From Celoporthe dispersa (taxonomy: Eukaryota; Ascomycota; Sordariomycetes; Diaporthales; Cryphonectriaceae): 64,000 bases of DNA. Under the pieces are notes generated by a model. That model did not search any database, had not been told where the DNA came from, and saw only the letters and a list, made by a program, of their open reading frames with translations. Location of the stretch: NCBI GenBank assembly GCA_016584495.1, contig WAID01000009.1:1736001-1800000 (forward strand). Reading direction: 5' to 3'. Below, one piece after another: positions 49,661-62,054 of the stretch. How positions within the stretch are numbered: the stretch's first letter is position 1; every line of letters begins with the position of its first letter. The translations under genes and the position numbers were made by a program.

Positions 49661-51510
49661 CAATGCTACCGGCGGAGATGAGAGACGCTACGACGCTGGC
49701 CTGATGCGGTAGGGGAGGACATGGTTGAGACTTGCCGCGGTGCCCAGGGTGTGACCATCTTGGCTCTCAACTCTGTCAACTACAATGGTACACGCACAAA
49801 AACATAGTATACACACACACACACATAGGGTGACATGGTTCCAGATCGCATCCATCCCTGGTTGCGTGGTCACTGCGCAGCGAGCAGCGGGCACTTGGGC
49901 ATCTCCCGTGGCTGCGGGTCTGCAGATTTCGGGTCAAGGCACGCGATACATCCACTAGGAATGTTCCCAAGTCGGGGCCGGCGCAACGACGCACACACAG
50001 ACACACACACGCACGCACTCTCTTTCTCTTTCTTACTCAATCTCGCTCTCCTTTCAGCCGCCCTTTGGTCCTCATCAATGCCATACTCGTAGCGACAGGA
50101 GGCAATTTAGGACCCACCACCGAATCGGGCCAGACCCGCTCCTCATCACCGCTCTGCATTACAGCCCCGTCTCCAAGCTAAGCTCGGGCACCCAGACTTC
50201 ATAAAAGTGTCCTGTCACACAGAGAGTATCGAGTATGCACACTTGTTGTCAGGGCCCGTCATAACCGGGCAGATGTGACAGCACCGTGCCCTGGTCCTGG
50301 TGGGCTCTCGTCAGGAGCCGTGCACCCACCCGCAGTGCTGACACCTACCGCGTCGGTACCTCTCTGTAGGAAGCAGCATGCGCTCGTCAGGGACTGGGGG
50401 GCCGACGCTTTCTAGGGCAGACGCCGTCCGAAAAAAAAAGAGAAAAAAAGGCCCGCTCTCTGAGCATTCCTGGAGGGCTCTGCCTCGGTGGCACGGCGTC
50501 TTCACCAGCACTGGACAGGCCCCTGCAACTGCCGTCACCCTGTTGCCGTGACATCTCACAGCCAGTCTCGTCTCCCTGTCTCCCATCAAGGCACGATGAC
50601 CACACCGAGCGACGTCGTCGTGCAGATGAAAATACCGGACCATTAAGATACGGACTATATGACAAGGTATGGACGCACGTTACTAAGGAACCTCTTAACC
50701 TGGAGCTGCAGCAGCAGCAACTGCCCCCACACGGACTGATTAGTTCACGGTGGCCTATTTCTCTTTCCGATTGCCTAGGGATCTACCCTGCGTCGGGAAA
50801 GCCCACTTCAATTTGTGGGGCCCCCTTGGGTCCCCATCGTAGTCCCTCATCTCCCCTGCCCGAGATCTCAATGGAGGGGAGAAGGGGGGGGGGGGGCGCA
50901 AAAGGAGGCAGAGGAGGGCGCGCCAGGGGAGCAGAAACATGACGGTGTCACAGGGAGGCGGCCGAACTCTTCACCACGGCGTAGAGGGGGGGGGGGGGCT
51001 TGAAGAGCGGGCGGGCCAGAAAGGGAGAGAGATGTGGGCAGACCCAGGCTCCCAGATCATCTCCTCTCCTCCTCCTACCTTAGCCATGTCAGTCTTATTC
51101 CGTCTCGCTAGGCACTACGGAGCGCATCGATCTGATATCATGGGAATATTTCCTCTCTGGGGTCCCGCATGTCCGGCCTAGGCTTCGAAGGGAAACTCAA
51201 CAGCCACATGTCCACATCACCCGTCTCTAGTCAGCAGTGCGAGAGGCTGCTGCTTATACTCTCTCTCCCTCTCTCTCTCTCGCTTCCACTTCCCTCTCCC
51301 GCTGCTGGTGGTTCTACGCAGCACAGACTTTCTTGGTGCCCCAAGCCTTGCAAGATTTCATGTCAGGGGGAGGCTGTTCCTGGCGAGGGGCCCTGACCTG
51401 CTCCATCGAGTCAAGGCTCTTGTGCAGGCTGCATTCCTCTTTATACAACCGCTGCTGTACGGTACATGTTCGTCTGAGCCAAGGATCTCTCTGCTTATCA
51501 TTGGACGTGT

Positions 51511-51531
51511 GCTGCTGCTGCTGCTGCTGCT
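51511..51531. repeat. (GCT)n triplet microsatellite
   Basis: Seven GCT units, followed after a short break by three more. Confidence 0.9.
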
Positions 51532-52313
51532 ACTATTGCTGCTGCTCTCCCTTGTGTGTATGTGCGTGCGTGTGTGTGTGCTGTACATTGCGGGTCGTGG
51601 CTAAATTCGTCTCATTCGAGAGATGAACCCAAGAACCAAGAACCCTGAGGCCTGATATCGCCATTTTCGTCTCATTTTTTTTTCTCTTTTCTCTTCTGTG
51701 TTTTTGGCAAGGCTTATTGTTCTTCTCCCCCCCCCCCGACCCTGGTTGGCATCAATCTCATCTGATACAGGGCGGCTTCCAAATGAAATAACCAGGGCGC
51801 CTTCCCCCCCACCTGTCGTGCCGTCTTGGTCGAATGTACCTTCCGAAGCGGTCGGAAACAAGACACACGCACAGTCGCTCTTTCTCGCCTCAGGATTTCC
51901 TACCAGTCTTTCCGCCGCCGCCTTTTTCTTACCTTACCCTTCGCTAATAATATCCGTTCTATTACCCTCTCGGGCAGCCCTCCCTGTCAGCTTCTTCTGG
52001 TCGCTCGCGAGGGGAGCTCCGTCAAATCTGCCCAGAACCCCAGCAGCAGATCTCTCCCCTCTCTGCCAGGATCGGCCCCCGTCCGCTCACCAGCCCGCAC
52101 GCAACCTCAACTCGACTCTCGACTCCCACCCAGGCACGCGGCCGTTGCTCCACCCCGACTGGGTCTGGGCCACCGAGCCCTTGGTCAGGTTCAGTACGCA
52201 CAGTACATCCGACCGGTCGAGCATTTCCCTTCCCTGGATGGGCCTACCTAACCTATTATCTCGTCCCGTTGTTATGGCCAAATGAGGTTGGGTTGGCTCA
52301 TTTCGACGTTTCA

Positions 52314-52314
52314 T

Positions 52315-52343
<29 letters not shown>
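52314..52343. repeat. (CA)n microsatellite
   Basis: About fifteen uninterrupted CA units, roughly 450 bases upstream of the Q/P-rich gene. Confidence 0.9.
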
Positions 52344-52345
<2 letters not shown>

Positions 52346-52790
52346 GCGCCCCGCCTGCGTCCTGGCCCATTCTTTACCAAGCTGGCCGCCACCACCAGCT
52401 TCCTTGCAGAAAGGTTAATTTCACCACCTTCTTCTCTTGCTACCTTCCCAAACACATCTCCTCCTCCTCACCCTGGGGTTCGGTGCCTTCACTTCTGCCT
52501 TCTTCTTGACAGCAAGCTCATGCCCTCGCACGCTACTCTGGAGCTCTTTTCCCTCCCGAGTTGGACTTGATCTTGGTTTTCTTCTTTCTTTTTCTTCTTC
52601 TTTCCCCTTTCAACCTTCTACCACCATTGACAGGCTTTCTTCTTCTTCTTCTTTCCTTCTGCCTTCGTTCTGGCCTACCTTTTGTGACCTTTTATTCTTC
52701 TTCTTCTTATTCTCCTCTATACTCTTCAACTTTTCTTCTTCTCTCTCTCTCCTTTTTCCAGACCTTTTGGCCTCGTATGTAGATGAGAGG

Positions 52791-54535
52791 ATGCTCACCA
52801 TCAACAAGCCAGTTCAGTACGGCTACAAGTCGATCCATGACCTTCCGACGCCACCAAATACCTCTCGACCCTCTCCCCCTCTGATGTACCAGGAGTCTCA
52901 GAAACCACTAGCCTTTATCTCTCGAAGCCGCAGTCCGCCCGGCCAACTCATGTCTGGGTCTTATCGTGGCTTGCCACCTCCGGCAGCCATGAGCTCTGGC
53001 CAGCCGCTGCCTCCTGGATCACACCAACAGCCTCCTCCTCCGCCTCCTCCTGTTGGGCCATCATCAGTCGGGCAGGGACCACCGCCGCCTCCTCCACCTC
53101 CTCCGTCAGCTTCCCAGGGCCAGCAGCACCAGCAGCAGCAGCAGCAGCAACAACAGGGCCTGGTGGTGCAGCAGCAGCAGCCGCAGCAGCCGCAGCAGCA
53201 CCTGGGCCAGCTGCCTCCGCCTCCTGGGTGGCAGTCCTCGGAAGACGCCATGCGGGCGTGGCTGCACGCGAAAGCTGAAGAGGAGAAGAGGAGACAGGAA
53301 GAAGAGCGCACGAACCAGGAGCGCTTCCGCCTCGAGCAGCGAAAGACCGAGTTCGAGATCCTGCGGGCCTCGCTGCAGGGCGGTATCCCCCCTCCCATGG
53401 TACCAGTGGTGTTTGCTGGTATGGGCGCGGGCACCCTCCCTCCTGCTGCCCTGGACTGGGCGCAGCAGTTTGCGCAACAGGTGCACCAGCAACAGCTCTT
53501 GCCCGGGCCCGCGTCCCCAAGGCACCGGCGCGACTCTCACCCACAGGCTTACGGGCACTACCAGGGCTCTGGAGCAGTCCCCTCGACCCCTGGGTCGGGG
53601 CAGGGTGTCCACGGCAGCTTTGTGGGGGGCTATCCTGCCTCGCCTCGGACCCGCGGGTACACCGTGCCTGCGTCTGGCAGCCGTCCCCTGCCCGGGGGAT
53701 CTGGCCTGTCCAGCCTGAACACCGGCGTGCTCCCGAGCTCAGGCGGCACGGCGGCGTCGCAGTCGCACCCAGGCGTCGGCGCCGCGCAGCAGCAAGAGTC
53801 CCAGCAGTCGCCGTCCATCTACTTCCACATGTGGCAACCCCCTTCGAATCAGAACAGCCAGTCCGGCTCCAACCAGCCATCAACCCCATCTGGTGTGTTA
53901 AAAATCCAAAACTCGATCTTAGAGGAGAAAGGACGTGAGGGGGCGCACAAAAAGACGAGAGAAAAGACGGCGGGCTAACGTGGGTTTTTTTTTTTGTTTT
54001 TCAACAAGCAGTAGGGGAATCACCACGGAAGCGCAAGGCGGCGGGACCACAGCAAGCTGCGCCACCACCGAGCACGCAGCAACGCTTCCGATCCCCACCG
54101 TTCGCCCAGAGCTCGACGGTCTCGAACCCCCCGCCAGGACGACGGAGGGGGCACTCGCGCCAGACGAGCGACGGATCGACAACTTACAGGCGTGGCCGGG
54201 CTGAGACGATCGGCTCATCCCGCGGCATGTCACCTCTGTCCAATTCGGGGCCCGTCGCGGCGGGGAGAGAGACAGCAGGAACGCCGGCAGAGCCGTCTTC
54301 ATTCAACCAACCACCCACGGCGCAGACACGCAACGTGGCACACTCGGTTTCTTCCTTACTTTCATCGGATGACTCTTCCCTGCACGCGGCCCACTATCCA
54401 TCTGCTCAGGCAGCAGACACGAGAGGCCAGCCAGGCAGGGCGGACTCCCGACGGGGCTCACCACACTTACCAGAAGAACGATCGCGAGTCGGAGGCGCAG
54501 GACCAGCAGCTCCGCGGGAACGAAGGGACGAATGA
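52791..54535 (+). CDS. Q/P-rich conserved fungal protein of unknown function
   Basis: Two exons, 52791-53892 and 54015-54535, flank a 122-base intron with a CTAAC branch site, giving 540 residues. I do not recognise a named domain. The N-terminus (MLTINKPVQYGYKSIHDLP) looks ordered and Tyr/Pro-rich. Residues about 75-145 are polyproline followed by polyglutamine. A charged coiled-coil-like helix spans about 150-190 (AWLHAKAEEEKRRQEEERT), followed by the hydrophobic VPVVFAGMGAGTLP. The second exon starts with a basic SPRKRK stretch that could be a nuclear signal and ends Arg/Ser-rich. The composition suggests a nuclear scaffold or transcription co-regulator, but this is inference only. I chose the ATG at 52791 because upstream in-frame codons translate a CT-rich leader. 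No frameshift is seen. Confidence 0.75.
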
Positions 54536-57500
54536 GTAGAGAGCACCGAATTTCAACGACGACGAACAAGCGCTCAATCTTCGATTCGATCGGACAGGCA
54601 AATTTCGAGCGTTGTGGGCCGGGGGAGGGGGCTCTACACGAGAGACAGCCTGCACAACGCAGAGGAAAGACGCCGAGCACTTTTTTTTTCTTTGCACAAT
54701 TTCATTAACCAACCAGCCACAACTGGCAAGGATCTTCAGATTCTTTTTTTATTCTTCTCTCTGGGCCAGATTGTAGCCAATTTCCCCCGGGACCCGTCCA
54801 TGGTCAGGGGGTTTGGCGATCCAACTTCATTGGGGGGTTCTTCACACCGCCGAGCTGAAAATACTGCGGAACAAGCCGACGGCTGCTTTTTCTTTGGGAA
54901 ATTATACCATTCGAATTTTCAATTCTGGGACGTCTTGACGATTCGTCGACTCACTGTTCGAGCGTTCTACCATAGGGATCAGGGCTACTCTAAATTTTGT
55001 TCTCTTCTTTTCTCTTTTTTTCCCCCCCTCTTTTTTTCTTTCTATATTTTTTCTTTTTTTTTTTTGGGAGGGAGGGGGGAGGGACGGCTTCACTTCGTGC
55101 CTTCAGTTGGCGGACCATAGGGATCACGGATTTTTTTTTCTTTTCCCAACTCTTCGCTTCTACACCTCCCAGCTCGACGACACTTTTTCAGCACGGCGAA
55201 ATTTGATCGGCTTTATTTTCTTCGCCCTGTATCAATTTCCAGATCGGCTCTTTTTTTCTTTCTCCTTTTCTTCAACATGTATATAAGATAGCAGGAGGCA
55301 TGTATGGTGCATGCCGATGGGACGTCACGAATGAATCTGACAAGGCGGACCAAAAAACGAGGAAATTAAATTCTGGAAGCAAAAATAAACCGCTAGGAGG
55401 GAGGAGGGAGGAAAGGAAAGGAGCGGAAACGAAGAGAATGGAACATGCAAAACATATTTATCTCCTCAAGCACCGGAGTGGCAAGAGCTCATTTAGTGAT
55501 ATATGGCGCCAGTATGGGAAAAGCTGTGGGGTGAAGGGGAGGGGTGGGCGGCCTGCATCATTAAAAAAAAAAAAAACTTTTGCCCGGCTTACTATTGCAT
55601 CTTTGCTACCTTTTGTTTCTCCTTCTTTTCTTCATCTTTCGGGTCAAACTGGATCTCTCTGGCGCCTAGCGTACGCATTGCACCTCGAGATAATCTGAAC
55701 GATATTAGGAGATCAAGGGTAACGTAAGAGAAATCTTATTTCAGCAATGCAACCTTGCAGCTGAGTGAGCCTCTGGGATATGCTTCACGTCTCGTTGTCC
55801 CTCCAAGGTTGATGTAACAAATCTCTGCTCCATACTTGAGTACTTACTTCTCAAGTAGCATCATGAACAGACGACCTTGTCACTGTCGCCGTCACCTTTA
55901 TGTAGCAGAGCCTGTGCTGCATAGCAGGAAACACCCACTCCTGGTCGGTGCGTGTAGGTCATGATAGCAGGGCTGAATATCGAATATTCCCCGGCACGCT
56001 CTTCTCCTAGGGTGTCTCTGACGCGCCAGCATCTGGGATGGGATCATTCTCCTCCTTACTCTCCACAAGACACGATTGATTTTCGCTGTTCAACCATCCT
56101 CACGGCAGATCTTTTTTTTTCTTCTTTTTTTTTTTATTACCTAACCCCAGCCCGACCCTGTGTGCATGCATCCTTTTGGGAGAAGGGCTCTCCGTCCGAC
56201 GTATCGTGCTTAGCCGAGGGCTACTCTGGTCTTGGATGCTTGGGGAGGGTCAAGTGAACGGTAGATGGCTCTCCGCCTGCTGCTACGAAAGGGTTCACGA
56301 GCCTGCCGAGAGGGGATTTCAGGTCTTGGAGGATGGTGCCTACCAAAAGATCTCGTCTTGTCGACATGACAGGTCTATGGAGATCTCTTGTGGCACACAA
56401 ATACCGTATACTTGGAAAAGAAAGAAGAAGAAAAAGACGTGTTAAACATGTGAGTATGTTTGAGCTGCCCATGTAGACTGGTGTGCTTCACCCCCCCCCC
56501 TCCTCAGCAACCGCCACCCACGAGCTGATCACCATTAAAGGGGTGGGAGGGGGGCGGTTGGGAAAACTCGGGACCGCATCAGCACAGGGTGTCTTCCTGT
56601 GCGCTTTAGGGGGACCTAGCAGCCCTCCACGCCACACCAAGAGCATCCAAAACTATACCAAAAAGTAACATAGTCGTGTTGCAGCAGAAACTTTGACTCC
56701 ATAGAAGATGCAGTCGCCACCGCCGAGGCCCTCCCTCCCTCCCCCCTCTCTCCCCTCTTTCTAATATAATATGCATACTTTTACAGGCCCCCCTCCTTGA
56801 CAAGCTCACATCTCACCCACCTAGAAGATCGATCACAAATACTCAGCCTTGAGACACACCCCCGGCCCCCACCCCGGACATAAAATAGCTAGAAAGAAAA
56901 AAACCAAAAAAAAAAAAAAAAAGCAAAGAAAAAGAAGAAGAAAAGAGGGAAAAAAAAAAGAAGAAACCGCCAAGGCACGGGCCGTTCCGAGACAAAAAAA
57001 GCGGGACCGACATCTCATTGGCCCGCTGCCTTTATCACGTCCGCTTTGGGTAGGCACAAGAAAACTCGCAATTCTGAAATGTGAATCCTTCTTTCTTTCT
57101 TTTTTTTTCTCTTCTTCTTTAAATGTGTGTGTATGTGCATGTGTGAGGGTCTGGGCTGGTGTGGTTGCTTTTTCCTTCTTTTCTGGTTCTCCCCCTGGTT
57201 CTCCCGTTGTGGCAGTCAGTCTTGTCTTGAGTTCACAATACACATACCGAAAAAAATATGGCGATCGTGTTGTTGGGATGGAATGTGCACATCAGATCCT
57301 CTCTGTACCGAGCCGAGTCGTGATATTATTTATTATTTGTATCTACTTTTTCCTTCTCTTCATCTCTTTCCCCCCACCCCCCTTTTCTTCTTCATCCTAA
57401 CCTAACTGTTCAAAACAAAAATAGAATGCCTCGGCCAGGGGGAGAACGCCTAATCCGAAAGTGTCCCACGTCTGGAGTAACCTCCCCGCGGTCCTATCCT

Positions 57501-58385
57501 GTTGCTTGTACCATGGACACCACGACAAGGTCTGGCAGGATACCTCCTCCCTCCCCCTCATATATCGCTGCCGCCCGTCTCTGTGTCTTATGTTATAATA
57601 CGCCCAACTCCTGGTCAGGCCGATATGCCCGCCCACGTCCAGGATACATGACTTGTCAGCCGTCCTCCCCCCGCCCGTAGAGGCCGAGGAAGCATCTGGA
57701 CCACGCACTCCCGGCAAGCGCAGGGCAATGCGGTAGGTATAGTGAGAACATCGTGTGAGGTTGGAACCACTTGCATTTCTTTTTACGCTGTGCAACCTAG
57801 GCACGTCTGATTATCTTACTAAACCCATTCCTCGCCAGCCTGCCTGTCCTGTCCTTCCAGACAATAAAACAATAAACAAAAGAGTGAGCCTCGACCAGTC
57901 TAGCTCATAAGGTGTGGAAACTGGGGGGGTATGGTGATATCAACAAAAAAAAAAAAAAAGAAGTTTGCGCAGGGTGGGGGTATATGTTGAGTCGTAAAGA
58001 AAAGCAGCCCGCATAGCCTATCCTATACTTGTGTGTTTTTTCCTTTTCTCTTTTCCCTCTTGTGAGAATCAAAACAGAGTGGCTGGTGACAAAGGAATAT
58101 CGACGATAGCGGTGATGATGGTCGTGGTGTGCCCGGAGGGCTGGTAGTAAAAGGATCGGGGTGGTGGTGGTGGTGGTGATGTGGTAACGGCCAGCATGAG
58201 AGCTCGTGTGTGGCCTGCGATGCCTAACCTCGTCCAGCTGAGCCCTGTGTTTCCCTGCTACCCCAGGACGCAAACAGGTCCGGGATCTGCACGTAGGGCT
58301 TGATGCGGCGGCCGAGTAATCTTGTGTTCGCGTCGTCATCGTCCTCGCCATCCGTAGAGTCGGCTTCGGGGATGGCCGAGAGGTT
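54536..58385. other. 3.8 kb region between convergent genes
   Basis: No gene is recognised. The region is more AT-rich than most of the window, with T tracts (54995-55065, 56110-56135), A tracts (55562-55575, 56886-56960) and a C run near 56492. The convergent Q/P-rich and TBC genes end on either side of it. Confidence 0.55.
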
Positions 58386-61300
58386 CTACCCCTTCTTTTT
58401 ACCCCGATGTGTGTTCCACTCCGCCCTCACGAGGCTGACGAACCTGTCCTCGTCCTTCACCTCCTGGAAGGACGTGAGTCCCTTCATGACATTCTCGAAG
58501 TCGCCGTCGATGATCACGTCCCTGTGCATATCGATCAGTGCCGCGGCGGTCGCGTGGATGATGTCGAGCCCGTCAAAGATCAGGTCGTCGTCGGCATCCT
58601 TGGCCTGCTCCTTCTGCTTCTCCCTTGCCGCCGCCGCCCGGTTCGAGGTTTGGTGGGCACCCGCCGAGCAGTATAAATATGTCCCAGATCCGCAGCTGGA
58701 CAGGGAAGGGTATCGACAGGTTGAAGAGCGTGAGGTACCAGCGCGTTCCGTAGGCCGTGGGGTCGATGCCAAGATCGTTCTGGGCGCCTCGTTAGCGGAC
58801 ACCCGCTGCTGCCCTCTCGAGAGGGTGAGGGGGGTGGGCGGCAGTGGTATAGACAGACACACACACACACAAAAAAAAAAAATCGAGAACAAACTTACAA
58901 GCTTCTGAGAGATTGGCTTGCCCTTGAGCCAATACTTCTCGAGATCCTGCAGCGCGATCATGAGCCCACCAAAGCCGTGCTGGTAGAGCCGCTTGAGGCC
59001 CCGGAACTGCCACAGCCAGACCAGCATCACAAAGCACCGCTCCTCGTCGTAGTAGCACAGCAGGGATGCCGCCAGGGCGGCCATGCCCTGCACGTAGCCC
59101 GTGTCCGGGAAGTACAGGGAGAGGGCGTGGAGGACGCGGAAGAGCAGCCTCTGGCCGCCCCGGTACCTCTTCCGGAACATGATGTGCCTGTTGATGGTCC
59201 TGGGAACGTCCAGGTCGATCTGCACGTCGTCGGAGGAGCTGACCTCCTGCAGGCTGTGGAACTGGGCGATGAGCTCCCGGTCCGTCACCTCAGACCTGGC
59301 GTCCCGCGCGCTCGACGCCAGGAACGAGTACCACGCCGAGGAGCGCCAGCGGTCTGGGATGCCCTTCCAGGTCCGCTCGATGAGCTTGGGGTTCCTGGTG
59401 TCGAACTCGACCTCGACCCCCTCGATCTCCAGCCGGATGTGGTCGCCGGCGGCGCCCTTCTTGGCCCGCCTGTAGACCTTCTCGATGTCGCTGGTGGCGA
59501 ACTTGTCGCCGTTGTTGTCGGTCCCCCGGGTGACCATCCTGGCCATGTTCCTCCACTTCTCGGTCCTCCTGGCCTCCCTGTCCTGGGCCGCCTTGGTGGC
59601 CTGGGCGCTCTTCTGGCCCTCCTCGGCGTCCGCCAGGGCCGGCGGCAGCGACAGCATGTCGGCGGCAGCGTCTATGATCTTCCTGTCCCGGTTGTGCGGG
59701 AGCATGTTGGCCGCGCTCCTGATGCCCGACCTGACGGACAGCCTGGAGCGGGTCGACATCTCCGACGTCTGGGTGTTCAGCGACCGGGCCGACAGCTTCC
59801 TGCTGGGGATCCTGGAGAGCCCCTGCGACAGCGGGGGGCCCCTGGGCCTCTTGGTCAACACGTTGCGCCCGTTGCGCCGCCCGTGCGATGTGTGGAGGGA
59901 GCGGGTCTCGGCGGGCACGCTCGCCCTCGAGGCAGGCCGCGCGCTCCCCGGCTGGATGAAGCCGTAGCGGTCGACGTCCGCGCCCCTGACGTCCTCCCAG
60001 TCCTCGATGCCGCCGGCGAGCTCGAACTCGTTGCGGTGCGCGCTACCTCGTGGCGACGGCAGCGAAGTTACCGAAAGCGGGGAATTGGGCGAGAGGTACA
60101 TAGCCCGGACGCTTCTCCGGTTTTCTCTTGTCGGCCTGCTTCTGTGTGAGGTGCAAAGGGAGGGGGAGGGCGGGTCACGGGTCAGCCAGGGTCATGTACC
60201 AGAACCAGAACGCGATGCAGAAAACGGAATTACCAAAGGAAAACCATACGCGATGTTGTCGTCGCCATCGGATGGAACCTCCTCGGGAGGCTCCAGGCGC
60301 TCAGCAGACTGGCGGCCCGGGGCCCCATCTTCCCAGTGAATCAATTCGCCGGATTCGTAGAGCGATCTCACCTTTTGTGATTCCCTCTCTGTATCCTCCG
60401 ACATCACGCGGATGTCTGGCAGCGATGACTTCTTGGTGTGGCGCCTCCAGCCGGGCCGCGCGTCCGCCCTCTCGGCGGCAGGCTTGAGCTCGGCCGGGCC
60501 ATCGCGAGGCGGCGACACCACGACGGGGGCGGCTGGGGCCGCGCGCGGAGACAGGAACTTGCCCATGGCGGTGGCGACAGGAACGGGGACAGGGTCGGAG
60601 ACGGAGACGGCGGGGATCGGCGGCGGGCTGGGTGCGCCGATGGCGCGCTTGCCTCCAAAGTAGACGCTGCCCCTCTTGGAGAAGTTGAGGCTGTCGAGGT
60701 CGTCGTCGTCGAGGAGGCTCCCCAGGGGGATGCTCGTGTTGATGGTGGGCGCGAGGTCGTCGAACAGCGAAGAGGCCCGGTCGGGCTGGTGTCCAGAAAG
60801 GGGTCCAGGGTGACTCGACGGCGGAGATTGGCTGTCATTACTGAGACCAATCTCGCGGCTGGCAGGGTCGGGCATATTAGGCCAGGGGGGTAGCTGGCGC
60901 GGTGGGGTACCCGTCGACCCTGAACGGTGGTGGTGGGACTGGCGGGCCTGGGACGGGGACGGGGACGCAGGCTGGGCATGGGCCTGGGCCTGGGCCTGTG
61001 CGTGTGGAGGATGCGGAGGGGTTTCGGTGGCCGGCAGCATGGCCGCGGCAGCTATCGTAGCGACAGTAGCAGCAGCAGCAGCAGCATCACCACCGCCACC
61101 ACCAGGGTTCTGCTTCTTCAGGCGCCTCATGGGCGGTGCCAGCCTCACGCTGAGGCCTCTGATGAGCCTCTTGGTGGCGTTCCTCTGCCTGAAGGAGTCG
61201 CTGTCGGACACGTCAGACTCGGTCAGGGACCAGCGGCTCTGGCACGAATAGCGCGGGGCCTGTTGGCCCTGGACGGAGCGGCTGCGCACGCGCGTGGTCA

Positions 61301-62054
61301 GCAGGGAGGGCAGGTCGGCGAGGCGGTCGTCGTAGTCGATAGAGTAGACGGAGGGCGGCGGGTCCTCCGGGTCGAGCTTTGCGCAGGCGTAGCCCTGGGC
61401 GTCGGAGGCGTCCTCTGGCAGGGTGGTGGACGCAGACGACAGGGTGCAGCTGCCCAGGGCCGAGTCGCGCCTCCAGTCCGCGTAGGTGGTCGACGAGGAG
61501 GGCGAGTGCTTGGTGCTGTTGCTGCTGCTGCGGCCCTGGCTGTCCTGGCTGTGGTGGCTCTGGTGAGACTGGTGGCTCTGTCGCTGAGGGTGACGGGAGA
61601 CGGGATGATGTTCTTCTCGTGCTGCTGCTGCTGCTGCTGTCGAGAAAGGGATGGGCGGCGGCGGCGGCGGCGGTGGTAGGGCGAGAGTGGTGGTAGTGGT
61701 AGTAGTAGTGGTAGTAGTAATAACAGGTGGCCTCGTCGTCCTGGATGCTATTGTGGACGCGGTCGAGGTGCTCCTCGACGGGACAGCAGCAGATGAGGCG
61801 CTGGCGGCGGTGGTCGGACGGCTGACGCGCAGAGGGTTGCGAGGGGGAGGGATGGGGATGGGAGGCTCTGCCTGGACCGTCTCCTCGTATCGAAGCGCGA
61901 CGAGCTGCAGGGCAGAGTCGTCGGCAGAGTGAGAAGGAATGTGCCGTGGGCCGTGTTGCAGCGGGCGTGGGCGCAGCCGTCCACTCCCAGGGTTGGACGG
62001 GCTGGACGACGGGCTGGACCTGCCCCGTAGGCTAGCAAACCGCGACGGCGCCAT
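58386..62054 (-). CDS. TBC-domain Rab GTPase-activating protein, one apparent frameshift
   Basis: Three exons (62054-60250, 60141-58899, 58779-58386) encode about 1,146 residues once one extra base is dropped. The TBC domain spans about 855-1110. Its two catalytic fingers are visible: the Arg in IDLDVPRTINRH and the Gln in YVQGMAAL. Other family motifs are GIPDRWRSSAWYSFL, CFVMLVWLWQFRGLKRLYQ and the third-exon block GTRWYLTLFNLSIPFPVQLRIWD, slightly shortened here to its start and end. Such proteins switch off Rab GTPases in membrane traffic. The 600-residue first exon is disordered, with Ser, Thr, Pro and Ala repeats. The donor is GTATGG, giving DDNIA joined to SRPTRENRRSVRAMYL. One extra G near 58637-58639 (plus-strand CCC) breaks the frame between ILLGGCPPNLEP and AAAAREKQKEQAKD. 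The Rab partner is unknown. Confidence 0.88.
58856..58882. repeat. (AC)n and poly(A) within a TBC-gene intron
   Basis: An AC run and then about 13 A bases lie in the 119-base second intron (58780-58898). Read on the coding strand this is a T tract followed by TG repeats just after the donor. Confidence 0.9.

Larger units (their letters stand above)
42510..52790. other. 10.3 kb gene-free block
   Basis: No conserved protein is recognisable on either strand. The block holds CA runs (46295-46330, 48253-48278, 49810-49825, 52314-52343), GCT triplets (51511-51531), G runs (46277-46284, 50884-50895, 50987-50998) and a short tRNA-like segment near 46476-46522 on the minus strand. A hairpin lies at 49640-49660. 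The last 350 bases are strongly pyrimidine-rich and probably form the leader of the Q/P-rich gene. Confidence 0.55.

Noticed and set aside
52437..52790. Upstream extension of the Q/P-rich protein by 118 codons
   Set aside because: The extension is Phe/Ser/Leu-rich translation of a CT-rich leader. The ATG at 52791 begins the non-repetitive sequence.
58780..58898. Read-through of the second TBC intron as coding
   Set aside because: The frame stays open by chance, but it encodes FFFCVCVC from T and TG repeats. A good donor (GTAAG), a CTAAC branch and an acceptor restore a normal TBC sequence.
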